From Paenibacillus solanacearum (GTDB lineage: Bacteria; Bacillota; Bacilli; Paenibacillales; NBRC-103111): a DNA stretch of 64,000 bases. The stretch's first letter is position 1, and the number at the start of each line of letters is the position of its first letter. Location: positions 62,001 to 126,000 of the forward strand of contig NZ_CAJVAS010000001.1 of the NCBI RefSeq assembly GCF_910593845.1, written 5' to 3'. This document shows, one piece after another, positions 26,621 to 34,733 of the stretch. The position numbers and the translations under genes are program-made. Under the pieces are notes generated by a model. It was not told the origin of the DNA and did not search any database. It worked only from the letters and a program-made list of their open reading frames with translations.

Positions 26621-28009
26621 TTAACCGGTGCCGATGCGCGCCACCCGCTCGCAGATGGAGTCTTCCTCCTCCATTTGCGACCAATACAGCTTCAGGATGA
26701 CGTTCAGTTCGCCGAGCTGCTTCAGGCTCAATTGCAGGTCCGTGTAGAGTCGATACGAGGGAATGATTTCCCGGTACATATGGAAGCGGTACGGCTCTGG
26801 ATCGCCGGCTTCCACCCGCCATTCCGCCGAGCTTCTTCGCGCGGGCAGCGTCATGGATGAGCTGCGGATGAGCTGCTGGCCGTTTGGGCCGGCCATAAAT
26901 TCCGCAAGCATGACCGCTTCGCGCTTGACGCGCGAGCCTGCGTTCACACCGACGCCGAGCGTCAGCAGCATTGTAACCGGCTGCTCGGAATAAGGGAGCG
27001 GGGCTATGTCCATTGGGAATGTAGCCGTTTTCAGCTTGTTCAAGCTGAAGTAAGTCGTCATGATCATCGATACTTTTTCGTGCAGGAACAGCTCCTCTGC
27101 ATCGGAATCGTTCTCGGAGAGGAAGCCCGACAGCGCATTGCGCTTTTGCAGCAGCTCCCTGCAGGTGCGGATGCCCGCGATGAATTTGTCGCGGTCGAAC
27201 GATAGACCGCCTTCGGGATGCCGCTCGAACCGGACGCCGCTCTGCATTAGAAATATCGGCCAGCGGTTGTAAGAGAATAGGTGGAAGTAAAAGCCGAGCC
27301 GTTTCTTCGAGTGCTCCAGCCGCTCCGCATTGCGGAATAATTCCGACCAAGTCCAGCTGCTGTCCGGCTCGCTCAGCCCGCTCTCCCGAAAATGATTTTT
27401 GTTATACAGCAGCACGATCGGAGAGAAGGCGACGGGCTTCACATAGAGCGAACCGCCCTGCGTATAGGCTTTGTTCAGAAACGGATACGCATGCGCGTCC
27501 GGCTCGAGCGGCTCCAGATTGCCCAGCCCATTGTGCTCGGCAAAGTCGATATAATCCCGATACGACATGGTGAACGCATCCAGCATGCCGCTTGCCATGT
27601 ATTGTCTGGCCGTATCGTAATAGCGCAGCGACGGCAGAGGAATACGTTCGACCGTAATATCCGGATGAAGCTGTTCAAAGGTGCGAAGCAGGGACGTCAG
27701 TTCGATATCGCGCTCGACTACGTTCTGGACGCCAAGCCTAACGATGGTGCGCTGGCGGTTCGTGGAAAGGCGCGGGTCGGATATTTTGTTTCCGACACGC
27801 GGAATTTTTTCCACGAGCCCTTCGTCGACGAGCACGGCGAGGGCAGCGCGCACGGATTTATTGCTGAGGGCGAATTGGCCGGCCAGGTTCAGCTCGGAAG
27901 GCAGATAGTCGCCGGGCTTCCGCTTGCCGCTCACGATCTCGTCCCGTAAGCTGGCGATCATCGAATCCAGCCGGTGTTTGAATGATTCGCGATCCAGGCT
28001 CTGCTTCAT
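26621..28009 (-). CDS. GntR DNA-binding domain fused to solute-binding-protein fold
   Basis: Fusion protein of 462 residues with no signal peptide, hence cytoplasmic. Residues about 8-75 are a GntR winged HTH (PGDYLPSELNLAGQFALS, then VRAALAVLVDEGLVEKIPRVG). Residues about 90-440 match a family-1 ABC solute-binding fold: DAFTMSYRDYIDF, VLLYNKNHFRESGL followed by SWTWSELF, and EFMAGPNGQQLI. The hinge segment resembles the exported binding proteins of this window. It is expected to bind a sugar inside the cell and change DNA binding. ATG 28009 follows AGGAGG. It is transcribed opposite to the second regulator operon across an AT-rich intergenic region; that operon or its own gene are possible targets. 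Confidence 0.85.
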   Translation of the reverse strand: MKQSLDRESFKHRLDSMIASLRDEIVSGKRKPGDYLPSELNLAGQFALSNKSVRAALAVLVDEGLVEKIPRVGNKISDPRLSTNRQRTIVRLGVQNVVERDIELTSLLRTFEQLHPDITVERIPLPSLRYYDTARQYMASGMLDAFTMSYRDYIDFAEHNGLGNLEPLEPDAHAYPFLNKAYTQGGSLYVKPVAFSPIVLLYNKNHFRESGLSEPDSSWTWSELFRNAERLEHSKKRLGFYFHLFSYNRWPIFLMQSGVRFERHPEGGLSFDRDKFIAGIRTCRELLQKRNALSGFLSENDSDAEELFLHEKVSMIMTTYFSLNKLKTATFPMDIAPLPYSEQPVTMLLTLGVGVNAGSRVKREAVMLAEFMAGPNGQQLIRSSSMTLPARRSSAEWRVEAGDPEPYRFHMYREIIPSYRLYTDLQLSLKQLGELNVILKLYWSQMEEEDSICERVARIGTG

Positions 28010-28131
28010 GAATTCCTCCTGCGGTGGCATGTGTGGCACATCATCTTGTAAGTAAAGCATACACAAATCGGTGCGCTTCTTCAATAAAAATATAAACTAC
28101 ATATAAATTACATAAAGACATATAAATGATT

Positions 28132-28160
28132 TGACAGAAAATAAAGGTCAAAAATATAAT
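28132..28160 (+). promoter_or_regulatory. consensus sigma-A promoter of operon B
   Basis: TTGACA (28132-28137) and TATAAT (28155-28160) are exact consensus hexamers with 17 bases between. It is about 150 bases upstream of the regulator start. A consensus-strength promoter suggests control by a repressor. Confidence 0.8.
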
Positions 28161-28231
28161 GAAAACATAAAGCAGAAGTGAGTTAGAAAACATGTTGACG
28201 AAAGAATCAGATGCAGTGTAGTTTCCCATTC

Positions 28232-28258
28232 GTACATTAGACGGGTGTTCTGATGTAC
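28232..28258. promoter_or_regulatory. 27-bp imperfect palindrome, candidate operator
   Basis: GTACATTAGA (28232-28241) and TCTGATGTAC (28249-28258) match as inverted repeats at 9 of 10 positions around a seven-base spacer. It lies in the leader between the consensus promoter and the regulator gene. It could be the binding site of the encoded regulator or of the GntR fusion, or an RNA stem. Confidence 0.55.
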
Positions 28259-28309
28259 CGCCGGTCAGTCGGCCGCTCCATCAATACGAGTTCCGATAGG
28301 AGGGATTTC

Positions 28310-29683
28310 ATGGTTACGAATGTTTCCGGTCGTGCAGCTGCGGCCGAAGCTTCTTCGTATGCGAAGGTGAAAGTCGGGATCGTTTGTCACGAAACGGCGG
28401 TGCCGGATTTCCAGGCCGCGCTTCGCACGGTTCCCGCTGCGGTGCCCCTGTTCCAGACGTATCGGTATCGCGACCAAGCATTGGAGGCAGCCGGCAAACT
28501 GGCCGGCGAGGCGGAGGCGCTGCTGTTCTCGGAGCCCGACGCATACCGGTCAGCCCAACAACTGATTGCGATGTCCGTTCCATCGGGCTGCGTCGCGTTG
28601 TCCGGAACGAGCTTCCTTCGCGCGCTGTATAAGGCCGAACGGAAGTTTGCCGGCACCGGCTTATCGGTGGATACCGTAGCGAAGCGTCAGGCAGAGCAGC
28701 TGTGGACGGAGCTCGGGGAATACTCCAGACCGCTGTATTGCTGTGATGAAGACGTGATGGCCGATCCGGCCGAGGTTGTTGATTTTCACCGCTGCTTGCT
28801 GGCGCAAGGGCACACCGGGATCGCTTTGACCGGCATGCGGCATGTCGCCGACGAGCTGAGCCGCATCGGGGTGCCGAGCGAATGGATCGCACCGGCCGGT
28901 CAAGATGTCGCCGTTTCCTTGAGCCATCTCGTTTCGGCCGCCGGCATGCAGAGCCAATCGTCGCAGATTGTCATCGGGATTGTTCGTCTGTCCCCGGCCG
29001 CCTGCGAGCCGGAGCCCTCAGCCGCCGGCGCCAAGGAGCGGGAGCGCGACATTCGCCGGACGCTCGCTTCATTCGCGGAATCGCTCGAGGGCGAGTTTAC
29101 GCAGCTGAACAGCCAGGAATACATGTTCGTCACGCTGCGCCGCCAGTTCGAGCACGTGACTCACGGCTGCCGTAAAATTCCGCTGGCCAAAGAAGTGGAG
29201 CGGCTGTTCGGCCTGTCGCTCAATATCGGCGTCGGCTTCGGCTCCACCGCACGGCATGCAGGAGCGCATGCTCGAATGGCGCTCGCCCGCTCGCTGCAGG
29301 CGGGCAGCGGCACGGGCTTTATCGTCCGCGAAGACCGCGGCGTCATGGGACCGCTCGAAATGACGGAGCCGCCGAAGCTGGATTTGACGCTTATTCCGCC
29401 GGACCGGCTGCGTCGCGCGGAGCGGGCGGGCATGTCGGCGGCTTATTTGAGCAAGCTTATGGTCGACGTGATCCGCAGCGGTGAAACGCGGTATACGGCC
29501 GACGAGCTGGCCGAGCTGCTCGGCGTTACGCTGCGGACGGCGCACCGGCTGCTGGTGCTATGGATGGACGACAAGATGGCAACGATCGTCGGGGAACAGC
29601 GTCCTGCCGGCAAAGGCAGACCGAAGCAAATTTTCAATCTCGTATTTTTGGCAGAAATGACGAAGGGTATGGTGTCCGCCTGA
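28310..29683 (+). CDS. degenerate GGDEF-like/winged-HTH regulator (operon B), paralogue
   Basis: Regulator of 457 residues, clearly homologous along its length to the 10.9 kb regulator: shared VGIVCxE start, VDFHRCLL, GVPSEWI, LSLNIGVGFG, GFIVREDRGVMGPLEMTE and a C-terminal HTH (ADELAELLGVTLRTAHRLL) with KGRPKQIFN. In this copy the GGDEF-like motif is lost (LNSQEY at 266-271), and the Asp of the INIDNF loop is also gone, so nucleotide catalysis is unlikely. ATG 28310 follows AGGAGGG. It heads a five-gene unit to 34.5 kb, so it probably controls it. Ligand unknown. Confidence 0.75.
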   Translation: MVTNVSGRAAAAEASSYAKVKVGIVCHETAVPDFQAALRTVPAAVPLFQTYRYRDQALEAAGKLAGEAEALLFSEPDAYRSAQQLIAMSVPSGCVALSGTSFLRALYKAERKFAGTGLSVDTVAKRQAEQLWTELGEYSRPLYCCDEDVMADPAEVVDFHRCLLAQGHTGIALTGMRHVADELSRIGVPSEWIAPAGQDVAVSLSHLVSAAGMQSQSSQIVIGIVRLSPAACEPEPSAAGAKERERDIRRTLASFAESLEGEFTQLNSQEYMFVTLRRQFEHVTHGCRKIPLAKEVERLFGLSLNIGVGFGSTARHAGAHARMALARSLQAGSGTGFIVREDRGVMGPLEMTEPPKLDLTLIPPDRLRRAERAGMSAAYLSKLMVDVIRSGETRYTADELAELLGVTLRTAHRLLVLWMDDKMATIVGEQRPAGKGRPKQIFNLVFLAEMTKGMVSA

Positions 29684-29731
29684 TGCACCAGCCCGTAGGA
29701 ATAAAGCTGAATTTCGATACGGAGGTTCACT

Positions 29732-31486
29732 ATGGGGGCCACACATGGTTTACAAGCGAATATACGGCTTGAAATGGAGCAGGTGTTGGCCGATTTCGTT
29801 CCCGTCCTGCAATCATGGACCGAGAACGGCACCGACCGGCTGATCGATCCTTTCGAAACCGTGTACAGCGAAAATTACGCACCGGCAAACGCAGCGGTCA
29901 TTTATGCATCGGTCTACCGGAGTTCGGGGAATCCGATACATCTGGAGAGCTGTCTGGCGATGGTTCGGAGATCGGCGGAGCTGCTGCGCATTCGAGCGGG
30001 GATCAGTCCCTTTTGCCGGGTGTTTTTGTACCATTACAGCATGATGGCGCTCCTGCTCTTGCCAGACGAAGCGCGGAGCGGGGTTACGGGCGAATTCGCG
30101 GAGTTTTATGCCCGCTACGAGGATGACTGTAAGCAGGTGAATACGAACTGCGCCGCTTTGCAGTGGGGATCGGAGCTGTATGTGCAAAGTCTTGGTTTTC
30201 GCGAAGCGGACGGGGCCAAACTGGAGCATTTGCTTCAGTATATAGAACGGGCGCAGTCACCGGAAGGGTTTATTAACGACGAAGTTACGCATGCGGCGGC
30301 GCTGGACGGCATGCCGATCGCGTATCATGCCTTTACATTATTTCTGTTGTTCTCCTCGGTCGTTGCAGCCGGCGGCCGGCTCCCTGCGCAAGGGGAGCCT
30401 TGTCAAGCACGGGCGTTCACGATCATCGGTCGCGGATTAACGTGGCTGATGCATTGCGCGACGGAGGACGGCACGTTCGCCATGATCGAGCGCAGCAGTC
30501 ATCAAATGTTCACATGGGGAGTCTACGTGGCGCTGTTAAGCGGCAGCACGGCGGACAACGACACTGCGTTATTCCGCAAGGCATGGGAATATTGGCTGAG
30601 CTTCCGCCACGAAGACGGAAGCTACGGCTGCACCCCGAACTGGCTGCCGCACGAGCTGCGAACCGGATTTGAATCCTACACGCACGTCAATATGTACAAT
30701 AATCTCGGTTTGACCGGCATCGCGGTGGCGCTCAAGGTGTTGGAAGCTCCGGATGCGTGGCGGGATAAGCTGCCCCTGTTTCAGATCCAAAGCGATTGTG
30801 CATTCATCGATGAAGATAGCGGTTATGCCTTCTTCCGCAAAGGAATGCACTATATGGCCTGCTCGCTGCGCATGCATAACCGTAAATATGCGCCGGCCAT
30901 GCAAGGCTTCCATTACCGGATGAGCGGCATCCGTTTTCCGCTGGCCGAACCGCGATTCAAAGCGGCTGATGTCGACAATCGACAGTTTTTGGCGGAAGGC
31001 GTTTGGGAAGGATTTTTGCTCAAGGATGCGGCAGGGGCATTATATTTTCCCGATTCAACGGATAATGTCGATGCGCAGTTTACGGACGTGGGCATCGAGC
31101 TGCTCCTTGACACGCCGCAGTACCGTTGTACGAAACGTATTTCCACTGTAGAAAACGGTTTTTCCTGGCGGTACAGGATCGAGCTGAAGCAGGATTTCGC
31201 GGATTGCCGGCATGTGCTTCCCTTCATCGTGCACGACGGCCGAAACGGCACCAAGGTGCTCGAGAAATCGGCCACGCGAATGGACGTGGCGTACCGCGGG
31301 CAGCGCTTCACCTTAACGTGCAGCCGTTCGGATCAAATCGGGATGCAGCTATATCGTTCGCTGCTTTCCGTTTCCGGGGCGGCCGCCAATGTCCATGCCG
31401 TCATCACCGGGCCGTATGAGGCGGGAGCCGTGCTGGAATGGGAGACAAGGCTGCAAGTTCGGTACGATCAGGAAGGAGGGGATTGA
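29732..31486 (+). CDS. toroid/beta-sandwich protein, lyase- or hydrolase-like
   Basis: Protein of 584 residues not assigned to a named family. The first about 390 residues are helix-rich with repeated paired helices, suggesting an (alpha/alpha) toroid. The last about 200 residues are beta-rich and suggest the sandwich that follows the toroid in heparinase II/III-like and other polysaccharide lyases. There is no signal peptide, so it would work on imported oligosaccharides. ATG 29732 follows ACGGAGG. The dehydrogenase gene starts one base after its stop. Its neighbours are dehydrogenases for sugar oxidation. The function is inferred from fold impression and context only. Confidence 0.55.
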   Translation: MGATHGLQANIRLEMEQVLADFVPVLQSWTENGTDRLIDPFETVYSENYAPANAAVIYASVYRSSGNPIHLESCLAMVRRSAELLRIRAGISPFCRVFLYHYSMMALLLLPDEARSGVTGEFAEFYARYEDDCKQVNTNCAALQWGSELYVQSLGFREADGAKLEHLLQYIERAQSPEGFINDEVTHAAALDGMPIAYHAFTLFLLFSSVVAAGGRLPAQGEPCQARAFTIIGRGLTWLMHCATEDGTFAMIERSSHQMFTWGVYVALLSGSTADNDTALFRKAWEYWLSFRHEDGSYGCTPNWLPHELRTGFESYTHVNMYNNLGLTGIAVALKVLEAPDAWRDKLPLFQIQSDCAFIDEDSGYAFFRKGMHYMACSLRMHNRKYAPAMQGFHYRMSGIRFPLAEPRFKAADVDNRQFLAEGVWEGFLLKDAAGALYFPDSTDNVDAQFTDVGIELLLDTPQYRCTKRISTVENGFSWRYRIELKQDFADCRHVLPFIVHDGRNGTKVLEKSATRMDVAYRGQRFTLTCSRSDQIGMQLYRSLLSVSGAAANVHAVITGPYEAGAVLEWETRLQVRYDQEGGD

Positions 31487-31487
31487 G

Positions 31488-32504
31488 ATGAAAGCGTTAT
31501 TCGCCTATGAAGGAAATGTCGTCGTCAAGGACGATGAGGTGCCCGCGCTTCAAGGCGACGATATGGTACTGATCCGCACGGCTTACTCCACCGTTAGCCC
31601 GGGAACGGAGATGACGGCGGTACGGCGCAGCAAGCAATCGCCGCTGCAGCTCGGTTATTCCGCAGCCGGTGTTGTGGTGCAGGCGGGAGCGAACGCCGCC
31701 GCCGAGTTCCCGCCGGGACGGCGGGTTGCCTGCTACGGCGGTCCGTACGTCAGGCATGCGGAATATTTGGCGGTGCACAAGCATTTGGTCGCAGCCGTGC
31801 CGGATCATGTCACTTTGGCTGAAGCTTCAACAGCGGGGCTCGGCACGATCGCCGTTCATGCGGTCAGGCAAGCGTCGCTGCAGTTCGGCGAAACGGTCGT
31901 GGTCGTCGGGCTCGGCATCCTCGGCCAAATTATTGCGCGGATCTGCCAGGCCGCTTGCCTGCGGGTCGTTGCCTGCGATCTGCTTCCGGCCCGGCGCAAA
32001 GCGATGCGGGGAACCCCAGGGATCCACGTGTGCGAAGGGCTGGAGGAAGTCGGCCGGATCGTAGCCGATCTCTCCGGAGGACTCGGCGCGGACGCGGTGC
32101 TGCACTGCGCGAGCGGACAGCAAAGAGAGCTCCTCGACGCAAGCTTCGAGTGGATTCGCGACCGCGGGAAAGTCGTCATCGTCGGCGACCTGAACATGGA
32201 GTTCACGAGAGCCAAGATGTTCAAGAAGGAAGCGCAGGTGCTTATTTCCAGAGCCGGGGGTCCCGGAAGGTACGACCCGATGTACGAGGCGAGCGGCTTC
32301 GATTACCCGGAGGGGTACGTTCGTTGGACGGAGGGGAGGAATTTGCAGGAGTACATCCGCCTGCTGGCCGGACGTCATATCGACATCGGTCCGCTGCTGA
32401 ACCACAGCGTGACGCTGTCGGAAGCGTACGCCGTATACGGCATGTATAAGAACGATCCTGCCAGCATCTTGGGCGCCGTCATCGCATACGAAACCGCAAA
32501 TTAA
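31488..32504 (+). CDS. MDR-family zinc-type alcohol/polyol dehydrogenase
   Basis: Medium-chain dehydrogenase of 338 residues. GAGTxxxxV-like catalytic-domain motif STVSPGTEM is near residue 40; the Rossmann segment VVVVGLGILGQIIARI is near residue 143, followed by Asp (VVACD) that suggests NAD. The typical structural-zinc Cys cluster and the catalytic-zinc GHE motif are not seen, so it may be zinc-independent, similar to bacteriochlorophyllide/threonine-dehydrogenase-like members. ATG 31488 follows GGAAGGAGGGG. It is the third gene of operon B, directly upstream of two Gfo/Idh/MocA dehydrogenases; together they suggest oxidation and epimerisation of a sugar. Confidence 0.83.
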   Translation: MKALFAYEGNVVVKDDEVPALQGDDMVLIRTAYSTVSPGTEMTAVRRSKQSPLQLGYSAAGVVVQAGANAAAEFPPGRRVACYGGPYVRHAEYLAVHKHLVAAVPDHVTLAEASTAGLGTIAVHAVRQASLQFGETVVVVGLGILGQIIARICQAACLRVVACDLLPARRKAMRGTPGIHVCEGLEEVGRIVADLSGGLGADAVLHCASGQQRELLDASFEWIRDRGKVVIVGDLNMEFTRAKMFKKEAQVLISRAGGPGRYDPMYEASGFDYPEGYVRWTEGRNLQEYIRLLAGRHIDIGPLLNHSVTLSEAYAVYGMYKNDPASILGAVIAYETAN

Positions 32505-32519
32505 AGGAGTGCTGCCTTT

Positions 32520-33428
32520 ATGGAATCATTATTGAACATTGGCCTGATCGGTCTGGATACGTCGCATGTGCTTCATTTCTCCAAGCTGCTGAACGACAAG
32601 AGCCACGAGTACCACGTTCCGGGCGGACGGGTGACGGTCGCGTTCCCCGGCGGCTCTCCGGATTTCGAGCTAAGCCACACACGGGTCGAAGGCTATACCG
32701 CCCAGCTTCGCGATGAGCTCGGCGTGCGCATCGTCGCTTCCCCGGAGGAAGTAGCCGAAGCGTGCGACGCGATCATGCTCGAGTCCGTGGACGGGCGCGT
32801 GCATTTGGAGCAGTTCCGGGCGATCGCGCCGCTGCGCAAGCCCGTCTTCATCGATAAACCGCTGACCGTGCGCTTGGACGAGGCGCAGGAAATCGCTGCG
32901 CTGGCGAAGCAGTACGGCATCCCGGTGATGAGTTCCTCGGCGCTGCGGTTTGCGGAAGGAATGAAAGAAGCGCAAAGCAAGCAGGAGCTCGGTGACATCA
33001 TCGGCGCGGACTGCTTCGGACCGATGGCGATCCAGCCGACCCAGCCGGGCTATTTCTGGTACGGCATCCATTCGATCGAGATGCTGTTCGCTTTGCTCGG
33101 AGGCGGCTGCGCCGAGCTGACGGCCCGCGCCAACGACGATCACGACTTGATTACGGCGGTATGGCAGGACGGACGAATCGGTACCGTGCGCGGCAACCGC
33201 AAGGGCAACAACAAATTCGGCGGAACGGTGCATCGCCAGAAGGCTTCCCATTTTATCGACGTGTATGCCAACCCGAAGCCGTACTACGCAAGCTTGCTCG
33301 AAAGCGTCATCCGGTTGTTCCAAACCGGCAAGCCCGATGTCTCCCTGGAGGAGACACTGGAAATTATTCGTTTCATCGAAGCGGCCAACGAAAGCCGCAG
33401 CACCGGCAAAACGGTACGTCTCGGCTGA
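32520..33428 (+). CDS. Gfo/Idh/MocA-family oxidoreductase
   Basis: NAD(P)-dependent sugar dehydrogenase-like protein, 302 residues, shorter than the usual 330-350. The N-terminal Rossmann strand is NIGLIGLDTSHV rather than the full GxGxxG pattern, and the catalytic-Lys motif reads DKP (112-114). The C-terminal part lacks some strands of the usual sheet. ATG 32520 follows AAAGGAGTG. It lies in operon B with another family member right behind, perhaps as a working pair. Substrate not readable. Confidence 0.82.
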   Translation: MESLLNIGLIGLDTSHVLHFSKLLNDKSHEYHVPGGRVTVAFPGGSPDFELSHTRVEGYTAQLRDELGVRIVASPEEVAEACDAIMLESVDGRVHLEQFRAIAPLRKPVFIDKPLTVRLDEAQEIAALAKQYGIPVMSSSALRFAEGMKEAQSKQELGDIIGADCFGPMAIQPTQPGYFWYGIHSIEMLFALLGGGCAELTARANDDHDLITAVWQDGRIGTVRGNRKGNNKFGGTVHRQKASHFIDVYANPKPYYASLLESVIRLFQTGKPDVSLEETLEIIRFIEAANESRSTGKTVRLG

Positions 33429-33462
33429 ATCGGCCGCTTAATTCATGAATGAGGTGATCCCC

Positions 33463-34491
33463 ATGGAAAAAAGAACACGCTTCGCACTGGTCGGAGCAGG
33501 AGTCATTTCGACAAGCCATGCCAAAGCGATAACCCCGAATCCGCGCGCCGAGCTTGTGGCGGTATGCGACGTAGATAAGGACAAAGCGCAGAAGCTTGCC
33601 GATACATACGATATCCCGGCGGTATATCAAGATTTCGAACAAATGCTGAAGCGCGACGATATCGATGTCGTCAACATTTGCCTGCCGAGCGGCATGCATG
33701 CCGATTTCACGGTAGCTGCAGCTCAGGCCGGCAAGCACGTGCTCTGCGAGAAGCCGCTCGACATTACGAAAGAAAAGATGGACTTGATGATCAGCGAAAC
33801 GCGCAAACGCGGCGTAAAGCTCGGCGTTATATATCAACGGCGTACGTTCCCGGCGGCCATTGCGACGCGCAATGCGATTCGGGAAGGCAAGCTTGGCACG
33901 ATGGTGCTCGGTGACGCGTATCTGAAATATTACCGCAGCCCCGAATATTACAAAAGCGCGGGCTGGCGCGGTACTTGGGCGCTGGACGGCGGCGGCGCGC
34001 TCATGAATCAAGGCGTTCACGGCATCGATTTGATCCAGTGGATGATGGGCGATATCCACTCCGTATTCGCTCATTCCAAAGCGCTCGTGCGCGATATCGA
34101 AGTGGAGGACACCGCCGTGGCGGTCGTCAAGTACAAGAGTGGCGCATTCGGTGTCATTCAAGGCACGACTTCGGTATATCCGGGGCAGGAGACGCGCTTT
34201 GAGGTGCACGGGGAACGCGGGTCGATTATTTTCGGCGACAGCGGGTTCAAACAGTGGAAAGTAATGGACAGCGACGAGACGGCGCCGCAAGTGGAAGGGA
34301 CGGCTTCGGCCAGCAGCGACCCGCGCAACATTTCCGCTAACGGTCACTTCATTCTGGTGGACGACATGATTCAGGCGATTATGGACGACCGCGACCCGAT
34401 GGTTACCGGGGAGGAAGCGAGAAAGGCCGTCAGCGTCATCTTGGCGATTTACGAGTCGGCTCGCGAGGGCAAAGAAGTCGTAATCGGCTGA
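33463..34491 (+). CDS. Gfo/Idh/MocA-family oxidoreductase
   Basis: Sugar dehydrogenase-like protein of 342 residues. Rossmann motif VGAGVISTSHAKA, catalytic-Lys motif CEKP (Glu96-Lys97), and GGGALMNQGVHGIDL with the active-site His region near residue 190 are present. ATG 33463 follows GAGGTGATCC. It is the last gene of operon B, with a terminator downstream. It is very like the 44.5 kb family member in the central motifs (KYYRSPEYYKSAGWRGTW vs KFYRSQAYYDSAGWRGTW), so they are recent or conserved paralogues. Confidence 0.88.
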   Translation: MEKRTRFALVGAGVISTSHAKAITPNPRAELVAVCDVDKDKAQKLADTYDIPAVYQDFEQMLKRDDIDVVNICLPSGMHADFTVAAAQAGKHVLCEKPLDITKEKMDLMISETRKRGVKLGVIYQRRTFPAAIATRNAIREGKLGTMVLGDAYLKYYRSPEYYKSAGWRGTWALDGGGALMNQGVHGIDLIQWMMGDIHSVFAHSKALVRDIEVEDTAVAVVKYKSGAFGVIQGTTSVYPGQETRFEVHGERGSIIFGDSGFKQWKVMDSDETAPQVEGTASASSDPRNISANGHFILVDDMIQAIMDDRDPMVTGEEARKAVSVILAIYESAREGKEVVIG

Positions 34492-34573
34492 GCGAGCTTC
34501 TCCCAGCAGCATGGCATGAATGGTATCGTAAACGGAACTTTGCCCGGCAAAGGGCGGGTTGCAACGAAGCGAA

Positions 34574-34614
34574 GAAGCGTCTGCGGCGAACAGCCTCAGG
34601 CGCTTTCGTTTTTT
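34574..34614 (+). terminator. terminator of operon B
   Basis: GAAGCGTCTG (34574-34583) pairs with CAGGCGCTTTC (34597-34607) with one G-U pair and one bulge, followed by GTTTTTT. Confidence 0.65.
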
Positions 34615-34733
34615 CGATGCGGCGGTTGCGGCGATTTTTTATTGTGATACCGAAGGATACATGGTAATATAATAAAAAATTAACAAATTTATGGTTTTTT
34701 TCATGAAACGAGAGGAGGATACAATCTTCATTT

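Larger units (their letters stand above)
28010..28309. other. AT-rich divergent regulatory region
   Basis: Three hundred bases between two divergent regulator genes. Bases about 28081-28200 are strikingly AT-rich against the GC-rich surroundings and include a perfect promoter (28132-28160). A 27-base imperfect palindrome lies at 28232-28258. No coding potential is seen. Confidence 0.7.
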
